Assembly: GCA_024036415.1 (NCBI GenBank)
Contig: JAMWET010003919.1
Span: 124,001-188,000 of the forward strand
Direction: 5' to 3'
Length of the DNA: 64,000 nucleotides
From: Prochilodus magdalenae
Taxonomy: Eukaryota; Chordata; Actinopteri; Characiformes; Prochilodontidae
The stretch's first letter is position 1; every line of letters begins with the position of its first letter. Below are positions 1-11,898 of this stretch, one piece after another. The translations under genes and the position numbers were made by a program. Below the pieces are notes generated by a model, which was not told the origin of the DNA, did no database searches, and was given only the letters and a program-made list of their open reading frames with translations.

Positions 1-764
1 CTTCCTCAGATGCATGCAGAGCTAATCACTTCATGTTTTTAAGCTGCTACCCACATAATGCTACAGGAAAGCTTTGTGTTCTTGTTTGCTCCTGTCTGCA
101 TAATCTAGCCGACAGCTAGCAAACTGCTTCATATCGACAGGAAAAGAGGAAGTACGCCATCTCAGCATGACCATGTGTACTCTCATGGACCCCTGGTCAT
201 GGGTGCCACTGGCATCACTGGAGTCAAGCTGTTCAGTTCATGACCTGCAAAACCTGTGGCACGCAGCCAAAACAAAGACCTTTCAGTCATGGGTAACTTT
301 CCACTTTTTCTGAAACCAGTCTCTCACAAAGCTGCGAGAGGAACTGCGAGACCACAGGGACTTATCATGTTTTAGTTTCAAAATGAATGTGCAAGCCAAA
401 GTAATAATACAGGTTTTTATTACCTCAGGGTGCAAATTTTCATGACTTATTTGGGTTAGATTGACAAAGGCTGACCAAACTTTCAGGCATGAGATTACTT
501 TATTTATTTGCATGCCAGACTGAAATGGGACAGAGGTAAGATGACCTTTGTTCAAATGACCGAAGGTCACCACTAGCATCGCAGTCTTTTTTAAATAACA
601 CAGGAAAGGACATTGACTGTTTTTTTCTATTAGCCGTATGATGTTCTACCACACTTTCACCTCTTTTAGCTCACACCATTAAGTAAAAGCCAGTATAAGA
701 TCTCCTCTTGCCTGGTCTTGTACTCCATCACTCCTCGTCTTCATCCTACAATGTCTATAGGCTC
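1..764. other. Intergenic stretch, no supported feature
   Basis: Unique-looking AT-rich sequence. Open frames are short and match nothing I recognise. I see no repeat, RNA gene or promoter that I can support. Confidence 0.6.
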
Positions 765-955
765 CATGATGTCCATTCTGGGAATACAGAAGTAGCTTCT
801 TTTCATAGCTAGCTGGAGAATGTGTGGCATGATGCCATAAAGCATTAAGCAGTTCTTGTGAAAGGCCTTGTGCCCACTCCTCTAAAGGTTACACATGGGT
901 GTTCTAGGGTCCAAAATGCCAAAGACAAAGACTCCATTTTCCCTATTTTATGTAT
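765..955. repeat. Interspersed repeat, copy 1 (partner at about 46.43-46.64 kb)
   Basis: This block aligns by eye with 46430-46640 in the same orientation. Shared words include a 'ctgggaatacaga' start, 'agcttcttttcatagct', a 'taaagcatt' segment and 'cttgtgcccac'. The copies differ by substitutions and small indels, as expected for old copies of one interspersed repeat. The two copies are more than 45 kb apart, which argues against a simple tandem duplication. No coding remnant or terminal repeat lets me assign a class. Confidence 0.6.
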
Positions 956-984
956 GTTATATTTAAGGTGAGATTATATAATAT

Positions 985-1247
985 TAGAGCTGTACCCGAC
1001 TCTGAATTTTGTCAGTCGAATCGGATTCGCCCGTCCTGGTCGACGATTCGACTATTCATTCATGTTTTTTCCACCATGTACATTATCTAGTAATCAGTAA
1101 ATCAATTTGCATACGTTTCAGATCTGATGTCCCCCTCATTTACTTTAGTCTGTTTTATGGGGGGAAAAAAGGTCACTGTTGTCAGTTGACTTGAAGAGTC
1201 TCAGCCGACTAAAGATTCAAATCATCGACTTCTAGAGGGTAGCCCTA
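985..1247. mobile_element. hAT-like MITE, 263 bp, intact ends
   Basis: Non-autonomous DNA transposon. It begins TAGAGCTGTACCC and ends GGGTAGCCCTA, which form imperfect terminal inverted repeats of about 12 bp. It is bounded by a perfect 8-bp direct repeat TATAATAT at 977-984 and 1248-1255. An 8-bp duplication with short inverted repeats of the TAGGGCTG type is the hallmark of the hAT superfamily. The interior has no transposase remnant, so it would have depended on a transposase supplied in trans. The perfect target duplication suggests limited decay, though AT-rich flanks can match partly by chance. Confidence 0.8.
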
Positions 1248-1255
1248 TATAATAT

Positions 1256-3080
1256 ATGATGTTATTACAACAGTGATATTATATTTTTATTCTATATTGT
1301 CAGAAACTGCTGGGAAAATTGGGATTAAGTTTCTTTTAGTCTGTTAGTCTGTTGGACCGTAATTTTAATATATGGACTACATGGACTTTGTTTACCAACA
1401 TAAGCCCCATTTAATTAAAACGAATCAGCTCACCATATAACCTTTGGAGTGAAGAGGTTAAATATATTCATTCTTTTGCTTTTACCATATGACCCATCTC
1501 AGCAGAGGATACTACTTCCTCAAAGCATATCACATCTGCAGGTCCAGTTTCAGACTTCCATTTCTAACAGCACTGTAATTTTCCAAGCTATAGTAAAGTT
1601 CACCCACGAGCCTAATGGGGTGAAATGATTACATTTATCCCCACTTTTTGGAGCTCCAGCCAAAGTGGAATTGATCGTATTTTCTGACGTGAACGCTTGA
1701 GATGTCTTTACAAATAATAGAGGAAGACAACCTTCCTGATGTCTGTGCTCGGGGCAGAATTCAAATGAGCTCCTGATTTGAATAAGAAGCGAGGTGGATC
1801 CGAAAAGCTTTTGATTGTCATCCTCAATGACAGGTTCTAAGCTGCATTATTGCTAAGAGCCAAATCCTCAAGCCTTTTTTCTAAATTGTAGTAACTGTTA
1901 AGAAGCTGTCTTCAGTTTCAGGCTGCCATATCTTTTTTGTTCAGTTTTCATGTTCATTATTGGTTTAGTAAAAATGTTTTCTGAGATGCTATTTCAAAGA
2001 TGTTGTCTGATTAGCACGCTACATAACAAAGTAGCAAACATTTCTAGTCCAGTTTTTTAACCCATGTTTTGGGAACTTGCTTCATCCAATTTGTTCCACC
2101 GTATAGGGACTCTCTGGTCGGTATGAAAATTTTTACCATGACTACACCAGCTGTGAACATGACTACTCCCCTCTTACAGTAGTGCTACATGAATCTCGTC
2201 AGTGAGATTTCCTGGTTTGCAGACTCAGAAACTCCCCCTTACGTTGATGTTTCTTGAAGGCACAAGTATATCTTGACAGAGCTTTGAGATGGATACCTGA
2301 ACACCAATAACATGCACAAGATCAAGCTAATGTTGCCTGAGCCTACTTTTCCATTAGTGGGTGCATAAATGTAACCCACAGGTTAAGTTAGACAAAATTA
2401 AATTGCCATATCATCAACTTTTATTACTTTTTGATGCCTTTGTGGGACATGGGGGACCATGGGAGATGTGCTGGCCGTACATACAAAAATCAAAACAATG
2501 CCCTATGGCCCTTCTAGCAATTCCTTCACTAGCTAGTAACCTGGCTAACTTATAGGCAGCTATAGGAAAGAAGCTGACGTTAGCCTGAAAGAAGTTAATG
2601 CAAAAGCTAGCTTGCCTTATGACATATGCTATAGCTTGTGACATGAGCATGAGCATTGCTATGTTCTTCAGTGTGCTTCATGCAGGTTCTGATGGATTTT
2701 CAACCAACAAGCAGATGTAGGTATAACATTAGCAGCGTAATGAGCATGCTAAAGAGAGTGCTTTTCTGTAAAGGGCTAACCCTAAAAGCTCCAGTTCAGG
2801 GAGCACTGGAGAGCCGGTAGTAAAATATAGTAATATAAGTCTAATAGCTGCTGTATTATATGGGATGGTAGGGCTACAAAATAAGCTCATGACATCCTAT
2901 ATGACCTTCTGTAATTGTTGCTGTGGTACATATTTTTATGTATGAAACTAGGTATAACCTACTCCAGGCTAATTCCTGCGCTTCACCGGGAATCAATGAG
3001 TCGAGCCTCGATCAGCATTGAACAACATCTGCAGTGGTTTTTACTACCCACCACCACCACCCCTCTTTGGAGGGCCTTAA
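1256..3080. other. Intergenic stretch; possible conserved block near 1.6-1.83 kb
   Basis: No gene is supported. The part from about 1590 to 1830 has balanced composition and no simple repeats, so it resembles a conserved non-coding element by eye, but nothing proves it. A short CCA-rich run lies at about 3047-3064. The rest is featureless. Confidence 0.35.
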
Positions 3081-6065
3081 TTAATCTTTATTAATGGCAA
3101 TACCATAATCTTTCCAAATTATGTAGAGGGAGGACACATATCAACAAAACAAATAGTGAACAAACCAGAACAAAGCGGCAGAAAGAAAAGAGTAAAGAGA
3201 GAGCGGGGGTGAGACACTTTTTCAAAATTTTAAAACTTGTATATGCTGATGGTTGACACCTGAAAACCACCCCCTCCCCCACTCCAGCCCACTCTTTCTG
3301 CTTGACAGACTCTTGAAATGTCTGTGCACCTCTCCACTGAGCACAGGCTGTTTGATTTCGCCCCCCTCTACCTGACTAATGATTCCTCGGGTTCTGTTTA
3401 GAAGTAGGTGCAAAATTAAGTTGAGGTTTAGGGTTAGGGTTAGTTTTAACAAATCCTTTAACACTCAACGTTAAGTTTAGTGGCTTTGAATAAATACTGA
3501 GTTGAATGTTACTTAAATATATACTGAGGATTTACAAAGCACCTACAGTGGACCATCAGAATAAAGTTGTACCAAACATGGATACAGTTTGAAAACAGGT
3601 CATTCACCACTCACTCCCCATTGTTCAGAAGTAAACGTGTCCAGAAGTTTAACAGTCAGTAACAGTAATGCTACAGAAGCACATATTTTCTGCAGTTGAG
3701 TAAACTTTTCTGTGCTTTTCTATTAAAACTGTTATGGTGTGTATGTGTGGACAACAGTCACCACTGAAACACTTGTGAAAGTTTGTAGTGTTAGTGTTTC
3801 TTTCAGTACTGAAATAATAATGCTTTGTTTAAATAAGACTAATTAAAGAACATGGTTATTTAAAGCCAAGAATTTTGGTCTTAAGTGCAGGTCAGTTAAA
3901 AGTCTGAAATGTGTTCTCAACTCGGACTTGTTTACCAGCAGGGCAGAGTGGTCTATCTATGACCCCACATTATTAAGGAGCAGATGTGGGATTTTAGGTC
4001 AGTTTTAGGGAAGTGGCACATGTAGCCATTTCCTCTTAGGTGAAATGCTCAGTGTGGATGTTAATGAATGGAGTACAGGGAGAGCCCACATGACTGTGTT
4101 TGGACTAAGCGGAAGTAGGGCCGGAGAAACACACCAAATGTCAATACAGACTGCTGAGCGACCATTCATTCACCAGGCCAGCGCCTGCACCCTATATAAA
4201 GCTTCAGCTGTGTGTTGTGTACAGTCTAAATATGACAGACGATCTAATAAAGCAGTCTGCTATGGCCTGATTTGTTTTAAGCTGGGCCGCAGCTTTTTGA
4301 AAGCACAGCCTGAGTGCCAGCAGCTGCTTACAAATCTTGTCTCCACTGAACACTTTCTATGCAGATTGTTCAGGATACATAGACACAGAGAAAAGCCCAT
4401 GATAATCTAGAATACAGCATGTAACCACCATAAGCTACTCTACACTACAACAAGCTCATGGTTTCTAGACAAGCTCAAAAGATAACATGGCATCACTGGG
4501 TAACCGCTGCTGACTGATACTTTAACTGCTAAAATTAAACTTTTTTTTAAACTGCTTATTAAACTTATTAAACTAAGCATTATTTTGTATTTATTTGTTT
4601 GCTTGTTTAATATTTTTAGATGTGTTTCCTCTACATGCTTCTTCTTTTTTCCTTTTGAACCCTATTCACCAAAATGTGTGCACATGGGCCTGCTAGAAAG
4701 CTGTTTCCTCCCAGACACATGAAGTCAGCCACTGTATCTTTTCAGATTGCTGCTGATGCAACATCGTTGGATAGACCAACATTGTTAGAAGAGAACACTA
4801 TCTGCTAGTTTTGTTACGCCAGTTAACAGCCGCCTACATTGGCTGGTATATGGCTGTTAGAACATTAGGGAACGGCCCAAAATAGCTTTCACCAACCTCA
4901 ACCAAATTCAGATACACTGTTTTTAATTGGTTGCACTAACACTGCTGTTCTTCTATTCAACCAACGTCAGTACTGAAATGACAGAGGGGACCTATTATGC
5001 TTTTCTGGTTTCCAACAGTGCACATCAGAGGCATAAACTGTCCAATTTTCTGAGTTGCATGAAATGTCTCTTTGGAATTGCAGCCCTTTTCTCTGTAAAA
5101 AGATGATGTCATCAAGTAACACTATGTTTAGTGCCTGTGTACTGCTTCTAAACAACCACAGAACGCAGAGAGCTGAAACAAACAGTAAAAACTTGCCACT
5201 CTGAAACATCCCGTTCCAGTCTAGCTTTTGAAATAAAATTAAGCCTACCAGCTTTCAGGATGGGACTCGACAGAACCACACTAGTAGAAATAGCCACAGC
5301 GGTGTGGGGAACTCATCAGAACAAGGGGGCAAGCTGAATAAGGAAGAGTACTATACATGATTATTCCAACCTCTAACTTAACACCCAGTTAATCAAGTCA
5401 AATAAAAGAGAATGAATTATGTTTTTCCAAGTATGGATTTTTATTGTATCTGCTAATTTACATTAGGGGAACGTTTTTGTATATTCAAATGGGATCATTG
5501 AGTGGAATTAGCATATTAAAATGTTGTTCAGTCGGTTGCTATAACCAGTTGGAGAGATTGGCACAGGAGATAAGATTTCAGTGGTTCCATCTATTTGCAT
5601 ACTGGGTGTGTCTGTCTACTTGTTTTACTTACTATCTCTGTGCTGTCTTTCTTTCTAGGCTTTCCTCTCTTGTGGTGCATGCTTATATATGGTTGATTGC
5701 CTAGCCTTGTCATTGTTGGCTGTAAGAAACACATTACAATATTCTGTACTGCTGAATGCATTTCCAACCTGATTGGGCACTAGAGGGACCCGTTTTATTC
5801 TGACTGTAGTAAGATAAGGTACCCTAATGTAAATTAAATTAAACCCAGTATAGTTGATGAAGTCCAATTAACTGCTAGCAGATTAGTCATTTTAGCGAAG
5901 TAAGTTGGATTAAAAAAGGTCATTATTTTAAACAAAAAGCCATTTAGCTGCATCCCTCTTACAATTCAATAAAGATCAGGCAAAGATTTATTTTTAAGTC
6001 TATGAGCTAGGTGGAGATTATAAAGTGGCCACTGAATGGGAGTACAATACTGATTCTAGGCACAG
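3081..6065. other. Intergenic stretch, no supported gene
   Basis: An open frame of 121 codons at 4045-4410 (+) has no recognisable domain and is probably chance. Inside it CTATATAAAG at about 4191 resembles a TATA box, but there is no other promoter evidence. A segment starting near 4976 (GGGGACCTATTATGC) recalls the end of common fish repeats, but I could not find its boundary. Confidence 0.4.
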
Positions 6066-6485
6066 CTCATCTTTATCACTCCATGCCACTGCTGGCTTCC
6101 TATAGCTGCCTACATTGAATTTAAATCTCTCATGCTTGCCTACAAAGCCAGGACTGCACCAGCCCTTCCCTAACTTATGGCAATAGTCAAAACTCAGTTC
6201 ATATCTCGAGCCCTTCGGGCTTCATATACAGCTCAGTGGGGAATGAACTTTCACTGGCTCTCTGAACAACGTAGCTCTTGCAGACTAAAGACCCACCTTA
6301 TTGTGAAGAACTTGAGCAAACCCTGATCTAAGTATTTATGGCAAAGCTTTGTATTGCCATGCTGTGTATTTTTCTGTCTAGTTATCAGATCTGGCTTTTG
6401 TTCTGGCAGTGTTTGAGCTAAAAAGTAGTTAGGACTCGGTAAAGCACTTTTGTAAGTCTACTAAATGCTGTAAATGTAATTGTTG
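6066..6485 (+). mobile_element. Truncated L2-like LINE, 3' end
   Basis: Remnant of a non-LTR retrotransposon in the plus direction. It holds the C-terminal end of the reverse-transcriptase ORF, then a short 3' untranslated region that ends near 6485 with the TGCTGTAAATGTAA motif typical of fish L2-like tails. The tail lacks the 'CGCTCTGGATAAGAGCGT' stretch that usually sits between 'TTGTAAGTC' and 'CTAAATGCTG'. The SINE at 59.8 kb keeps that stretch. The copy is 5'-truncated far short of the several kilobases of a full element, as is usual for LINE insertions, and also has internal deletions. Confidence 0.75.
6087..6335 (+). pseudogene. LINE ORF2 C-terminal fragment, broken
   Basis: One frame from 6087 reads HCWLPIAAYIEFKSLMLAYK and then hits a stop near 6174. 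In L2/CR1-type LINEs the segment after the reverse-transcriptase domain carries the conserved 'LHWLPI..RI.FK...L.YKA' motif, which this matches closely. Farther on, in another frame, SCRLKTHLIV matches the near-terminal 'RLKTHLF' motif of the same proteins. Between the two, about 60 residues are missing or frameshifted. The gene is dead. The fragment is useful only for classifying the element. Confidence 0.7.
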
Positions 6486-8639
6486 TAGCTGGAATGTTCA
6501 TGTCTGTGGTACACGTTAAATACAATACTGAATAACAATAACAACACGGCACACAGCATGTCCATTAGCAGGGCTTGCTATTATATTATTCTAGGTTTAC
6601 TGCTAAGGGGGCTCTGAGTTTAGGACCTACATAAGGTTAAGCAGTCTAGAATCTTTGCTGGCAAACTTGTAAAATCTAGAAATATTTTTAAATTTATTAC
6701 TGATACAAATGACTTACAGTACCACTGTAGTTAAAACAATTCAGCTTGAAAAGCAATGCACAGTAGCCTGACTTTCGTATCACACACTAAGCAGTGCTAG
6801 GCATGGATGTTTGGGACATGGTAGTGCTATGACGACCAGTAAAATTGGAGTGCAGAGCCACTGGTTTTGCTGAATACATTTAACTGTAACATCATGTCAG
6901 GAGTGACTTAGTATGCGTAATGGTCATCTCAGCTCATAAATGATGTGATGAGTCATTGACTGAGGGGACGGTTGAAGTCTCAACTGTCTGCTGAGCTCTG
7001 GGGGCCGCACTTTCAGCCACCTGTGCTCTATGGAGCAAGGGGAGATGACAGTTAGCTGTTGCTGGGTAAAGAGTGGTCCACCCCTCCCTCTGACTGGCTG
7101 TCACTGGCCCCAAAGCCCTGCCCCTTCCAAAGCAGCTGGATCAGGACAGACAGGGGACACTCTGCGGGTTGACTGAGGCAGGACTCAAAAGTTAATCTTC
7201 CATTTATGTAATATTCTTTCCCTGTGCTGCAAAACCGGACAGAGAGCGTAGCATCAGGTTGGTAAGAAACGTAAGCCGCTGACGCTCGGACACAAGAACA
7301 ATGAATGAAACCTCAAAGAAGATTACACAGAGGGAAGCTCTTTCACCATTCTTCATGCGCGCACACACACACACACACACACTCCGTAATTATTTTGGTT
7401 TGTTACGTCAGCAGAAGTGCTCTGTGCTGCAGATTTCAGACACTAATCATAATGATGAATTTCCTCCACCAGGTCTGGGTGACTTTCCAGTCAGGCCCGA
7501 ACACGGATCCTCGTGTTAATGTGCTGCTATATGTGCATATTAAAAGGATCCAGATACGTAATCTCTCATGATGTGTAATGCTGTGGCCTCGCTGATTCAT
7601 CCCCATAATCATATTACATCACAAACTGAAGCCATCATCACCATTGTGTGCAAAACTCAAGCCTAAAAAAGGCTATCAGGGTAAATTGTGGTAATTGTGT
7701 TTGTTCTCTAGAATTATTTGCAGCTGTAGGTGTTAAGTAGGTAATGAGTAAGCTTAACCACGAACACATCAGCCCCTTATTCAAACAACCTACAACAAAT
7801 TCACCAATAAACTTATTTTACAAAATTCTTCAGACCCAAAGAGCTCATTCAAAAGGGCAGTGATGTGGTGAATCGAACAATCAGAAGACTCTTTAAAGAC
7901 ATATGAAAGGCTAGAGCAGGTCTATGTGCTCGGAATGATAACAGTGAAATTGCGCTCTTTAGCTTTACCAAGGCATACTGATGTAACTATGCAGACTAGT
8001 TCGGGCCAGTGCCAGACGTGGATTATGCATGGTTTTGAGCTTACACTGTCAGCACAGATTCTCCTTCGAAAATCCGTTTTTTAGTGCAGTACAAGGCTTA
8101 ATCTGTTTCCAGAAAACAGCTCCTAATGCTCATAAGGCCCAGTCAACTTAATAAAGTTGAGGAAAGCAAGGCATGTGGTGCAGATTTGAACATTTCTTAT
8201 CCTGTCTGGAAAAAAAACGTCCTTGATAAAGAACCACAGTGGCTCAAATATGCTAGCATTAAATATGTAACCATTTTATGTTAAAGAAGCAATTTGTTGG
8301 ATTTGTACTTTAGAACAATCAGCCCCGGCCTGCCCTGCCTACTAATGCCACCTAGTTCCTCAAGAGGCAGTAGTAAGTTACAGTAGCAATGAGTCTGCCA
8401 CCAGTCCAACATGAGGGGATGAAGTAGTACAGCAGTGATGGCATTTCCTAACCTCTTGTCAGTTATGTTGGAGGTAGCCAGTGAAAGGAACAGTAAAGCA
8501 TAGTGTTGATTTTGTAATTGAGACCAAAACATTAAGCCAGATCTTTTTTTGAGTCTCTGTTGTGTGACGTTAATATCTAAAGACATATGAGGTGATTTGA
8601 ACATCTTCAGTGAACCCGCCTGTAACTCTGAAATTATTC
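6486..8639. other. Intergenic stretch, no supported gene
   Basis: Contains a short CA microsatellite (listed separately). The part from about 6990 to 7180 is relatively GC-rich and repeat-free, so it could be regulatory, but there is no direct evidence. I see nothing else. Confidence 0.4.
7362..7382. repeat. (CA)n microsatellite, short
   Basis: Ten CA units in a row. It accounts for the Thr-His runs in overlapping short open frames. Confidence 0.9.
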
Positions 8640-8940
8640 CAGGAGGTAAAAGTACACTGAGGTAAACGTTCTTGCACTTTTGATTAATGTACTAAACGTG
8701 TGGTATTTTCCATATAGTAAATATGTACTTACTAGTATGTATGCTCAATATAAACATTAGTGCTAAAAAATATCTACAAATAGAAATAATTATACTTAAC
8801 TGTACTGTTTTGAGACAGTTTCACTGAAATAAACATTGTATATATAAAAGTACATTTCTAGTACTATTAAATATATACTTATACATAAATAAAATATGTA
8901 TATAAAATGTATTTGTAACTATTATGTTTACCATGTTTAT
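8640..8940. mobile_element. Foldback MITE, half copy (family as at 45.65 kb)
   Basis: Very AT-rich. It aligns with the left arm of the 45.65-46.08 kb element through 'cattagtgcta', 'tgtactgttttgagaca' and 'tacatttctagta'. The second, inverted arm seen at 46 kb is not present here in recognisable form, so this is a half or decayed copy. No coding capacity. Confidence 0.55.
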
Positions 8941-10540
8941 TCTTCTGACTTAGGTAATGATACTTATTATTATTATATTTTAAAGATATATAAAGTATAT
9001 TCCAGATTGCATGAGACAAAAACAGCACTATCTGTCCTTATGACACAATCTGCATGTCACTGATGATATTTGATGTCATTTACAACAAAAGCCACATTAC
9101 AGTTCACCCATGGTTACCTAAACCCAGTAGACACAACAAACATTTCCTCCACAGACAGAGACAGGGGAGGTGGGATGGTTGCTGAGCTGTTTTGGGTAAA
9201 CAAAGAAACAGTGAGTGCACTTGTTTTTTGGTGAGTGCACTCGTTTTTTCTTTCCACTGTTTGAGCAAGGACGAGTATTCTGGATAACAAAAAACTGAAC
9301 ATATAAAATGCTCAAAGTTCATCTCTTCATTAAGCCTGGGAAATATTCAGTTATAACCATTCTTCCTAGAATTTTTAATTGTATAGTGTTTAAATAAATA
9401 TCATAATGAAGGATGCTTATATTGAACCATTTGTTTTTTAATGTCAAGAAACCTTCTGTCCAGTAAATAAGCCAGAGCATACAACAATCTTTCATCAGAT
9501 CCAAACCTTAATCAAACATCTTTACTCCTGCTTCCCAACACAAACATGCTGAGTTCAGAAACATGAAAATTTAATATCTACACTTTTTTGACAAAAATAT
9601 TTCCACCTTTTTAGAAATATAGTAAGCCCCAAGAGCCTAATTTGGCTTTCTCGGTTTTGTTTGCACATTAAGAATTTAACCAAACATGGTATTATAAGGT
9701 CACTCTGCATTCATAATTTATACACATTAAGCACTATTGCCCTGGAAGCTTTTATTAGGTCATATGTGTAATTAACCCAAGGTATTGCCCCATCGGTATG
9801 ACCCATGAAGAAGGAAAGCTTAGAGTCCACTTGGTACTCCTCCACCAACACGTAGAGCACCTGCTCTAAACCCTACTTAGGGTTACAAGTCCATCCAGAG
9901 GAAGGGGGTCCATTATCAAACTCTGCATCCATTGGTGGACCTGGCACACGTGGGTGCACTCCCACCCTTGGGTTACAAATAACCAGAACACGATAAACTA
10001 GCTATTAACGTGACCTTCTGTAAACTCAAAAGTGAGCCAGTAAACTGGAGTAACTGGACGGACTGATAAGGGGAGTAAGTCCTTGTGCAAGAGTTGTTGT
10101 TTTTATTACTATTGCAGCAGTATTGGGTGAAATGGCCTATTTCTAACCCCTGAGTGCAGTTAGGACAGTAAGTCAATGTTACAAATGTTATAAGACAGGA
10201 ATCTATAAAGTATCTTACATACTGGTTCGATTTGAGGGGGATGTGAGGGGATGGGAGGAATCATTCCTAATGTAAAATTGATATACCTTTACAGCTCGCC
10301 TTGGATTAATGTTGTTATGTGGTATTACCTAATATTTCCAGGATCAATATTTTAATCCCGCTCATATTTGAGATTGAGTTTAGAGTAGCCTTGGATTTAA
10401 AAAAGGTACCATATGCAAATATCACAACACCAAGGCACTGAAAGATTCTTAGTTTACAATGCTTATATTAATAGACTAACAAGTTGATAAGCTAAAACTG
10501 GGTTTGACTGAATAACAAAGGCAGATATTTGGTCTCTATT
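8941..10540. other. Intergenic stretch, no supported gene
   Basis: AT-rich. Apart from the small tandem duplication at 9.2 kb nothing is recognisable. Short open frames here are chance. Confidence 0.45.
9211..9250. repeat. 20-bp tandem duplication, two units
   Basis: Two adjacent copies of a unit beginning GTGAGTGCAC and ending in a T run. They differ at two positions. A local slippage or duplication product. Confidence 0.85.
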
Positions 10541-10640
10541 TGCTGTCTAGGCGAGTGATTCCCAACCCTGGTCTAGACGTCCCAGTGCCCTGCTTCCAAC
10601 ATACCTGATCCCAACAAATAAACTGATTAAACTGTTGCTT
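10541..10640. repeat. Possible interspersed repeat fragment
   Basis: The motif 'gattcccaaccctggtc' followed by 'ccagtgccctgc' and 'acctgatcccaac' resembles a widespread fish repeat that I remember as starting 'TTCCCAACCCTGGTCCTGG'. Class unknown. The call rests on memory of the motif, not on a second copy in this window. Confidence 0.35.
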
Positions 10641-11754
10641 TTAAAAAAGCACTAAAATGTACAAGCCTGTGTGCCTGAAATACCAGGACTGGGTTTTTTA
10701 CCATAACATACAACATAGGTGTTAAATTCTTTAGTGCTGATTTAATTACAGTGACTACCTGGCAACTCTGCTGCCAGTTCTTTGCTGTATATAAACAAGG
10801 TAGTTTTTAACAATGTGTTCTTTTAATAATTGCAGAGATTATTGATAATTGTATAAATGATCATTGTATAATTAATGACACTATAGATGTGGCAGATGGG
10901 TGGTTAGGTTAAAAATATGACCAACATTATTTCACTAACTTAACATATAACATGATTTTAGGACTCCTGTGGCTGCAGGAACGCAGACCCTGTTATGGGT
11001 TTCTTAGCTGGAGTGGAACTCCTGTAGAATGTTATGGAAGTAAAGAGTGCTGCTAACACTATCATCAGTGTATATATATTTTTTCTTTGTCTCTAGCTTA
11101 TTAAGATCATTTCAGTGCGTCTTTTAAAATACCAGTTTGAAAATGATGAATTATACTCTAAACAAATGGAGAAGAACATATCACCAGAAAGTTGTGGCAT
11201 CCACCCCTAATGAAAGAAACGTAGTTGCAAGTAGTTCAGCCAAACTATATCCCTTTACAAGCCAAGAGGATCTAAAGAGCATCTCAGGAGTTGGGGAAGC
11301 AACAATAATGAAAACTCATGCCTTGCTTTTTTTCTGTTGTTGTTGTTGAGTGGCTGATGGTTGTCAAATAGGCACTAACTTGGTGCTTTAATTACTCACT
11401 GTCACCTCCTGAGGTATAAAGTGGTATTACAGGAAAGGACTGGCCAGGGCTAGCTTGTTAGCATGCTAATTTTAGTAGCTATCTCTGCCACACAGTACAC
11501 AGATATACCAATTAATACTTTCAACATTTAATTTTGGTTAATTGTGGAATGGTTTACATGTGGTTGCATGTTTGAAGTCTATGCTTATGCACAGAATATA
11601 GAATATCAAATTCTGGGGCACTGTGGGGGCCTGTTTTGCAGTGCAGTGCACATACATGCATCTGACCCCTGGTGTGTTGTTACAGTGGTGGTAAGGAAGA
11701 AGGGAAGCAGGTGGTTCTACATGGATTTGAACTCTTAACATCAGTCACTGCTAA
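10641..11754. other. Intergenic stretch, no supported feature
   Basis: No gene, repeat or RNA that I can support. Confidence 0.5.
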
Positions 11755-11807
11755 CAGAGACAGAAAAAGAGAGCGAGAGACAGAGAGAGAACGAGAGAGC
11801 GAGAGAC

Positions 11808-11898
<91 letters not shown>
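11755..11898. repeat. GA-rich array with pure (GA)n core
   Basis: Imperfect GAGA and CAGAGA sequence leads into a pure (GA) core at about 11819-11890. It produces spurious Arg-Glu open frames. Confidence 0.95.

Noticed and set aside
3428..3443. TTAGGGTTAGGGTTAG, telomere-like
   Set aside because: Fewer than three units; too short to call an interstitial telomeric site.
4045..4410. 121-codon frame with an internal TATA-like CTATATAAAG
   Set aside because: No domain, no initiator or downstream exon signal; the TATA word alone is expected by chance in AT-rich DNA.
4976..5340. Start 'gaggggacctattatgc', similar in style to 'aaagggctcatattttgc' at about 47665
   Set aside because: Both recall fish repeat termini, but I could not align the two to each other or find opposite ends.
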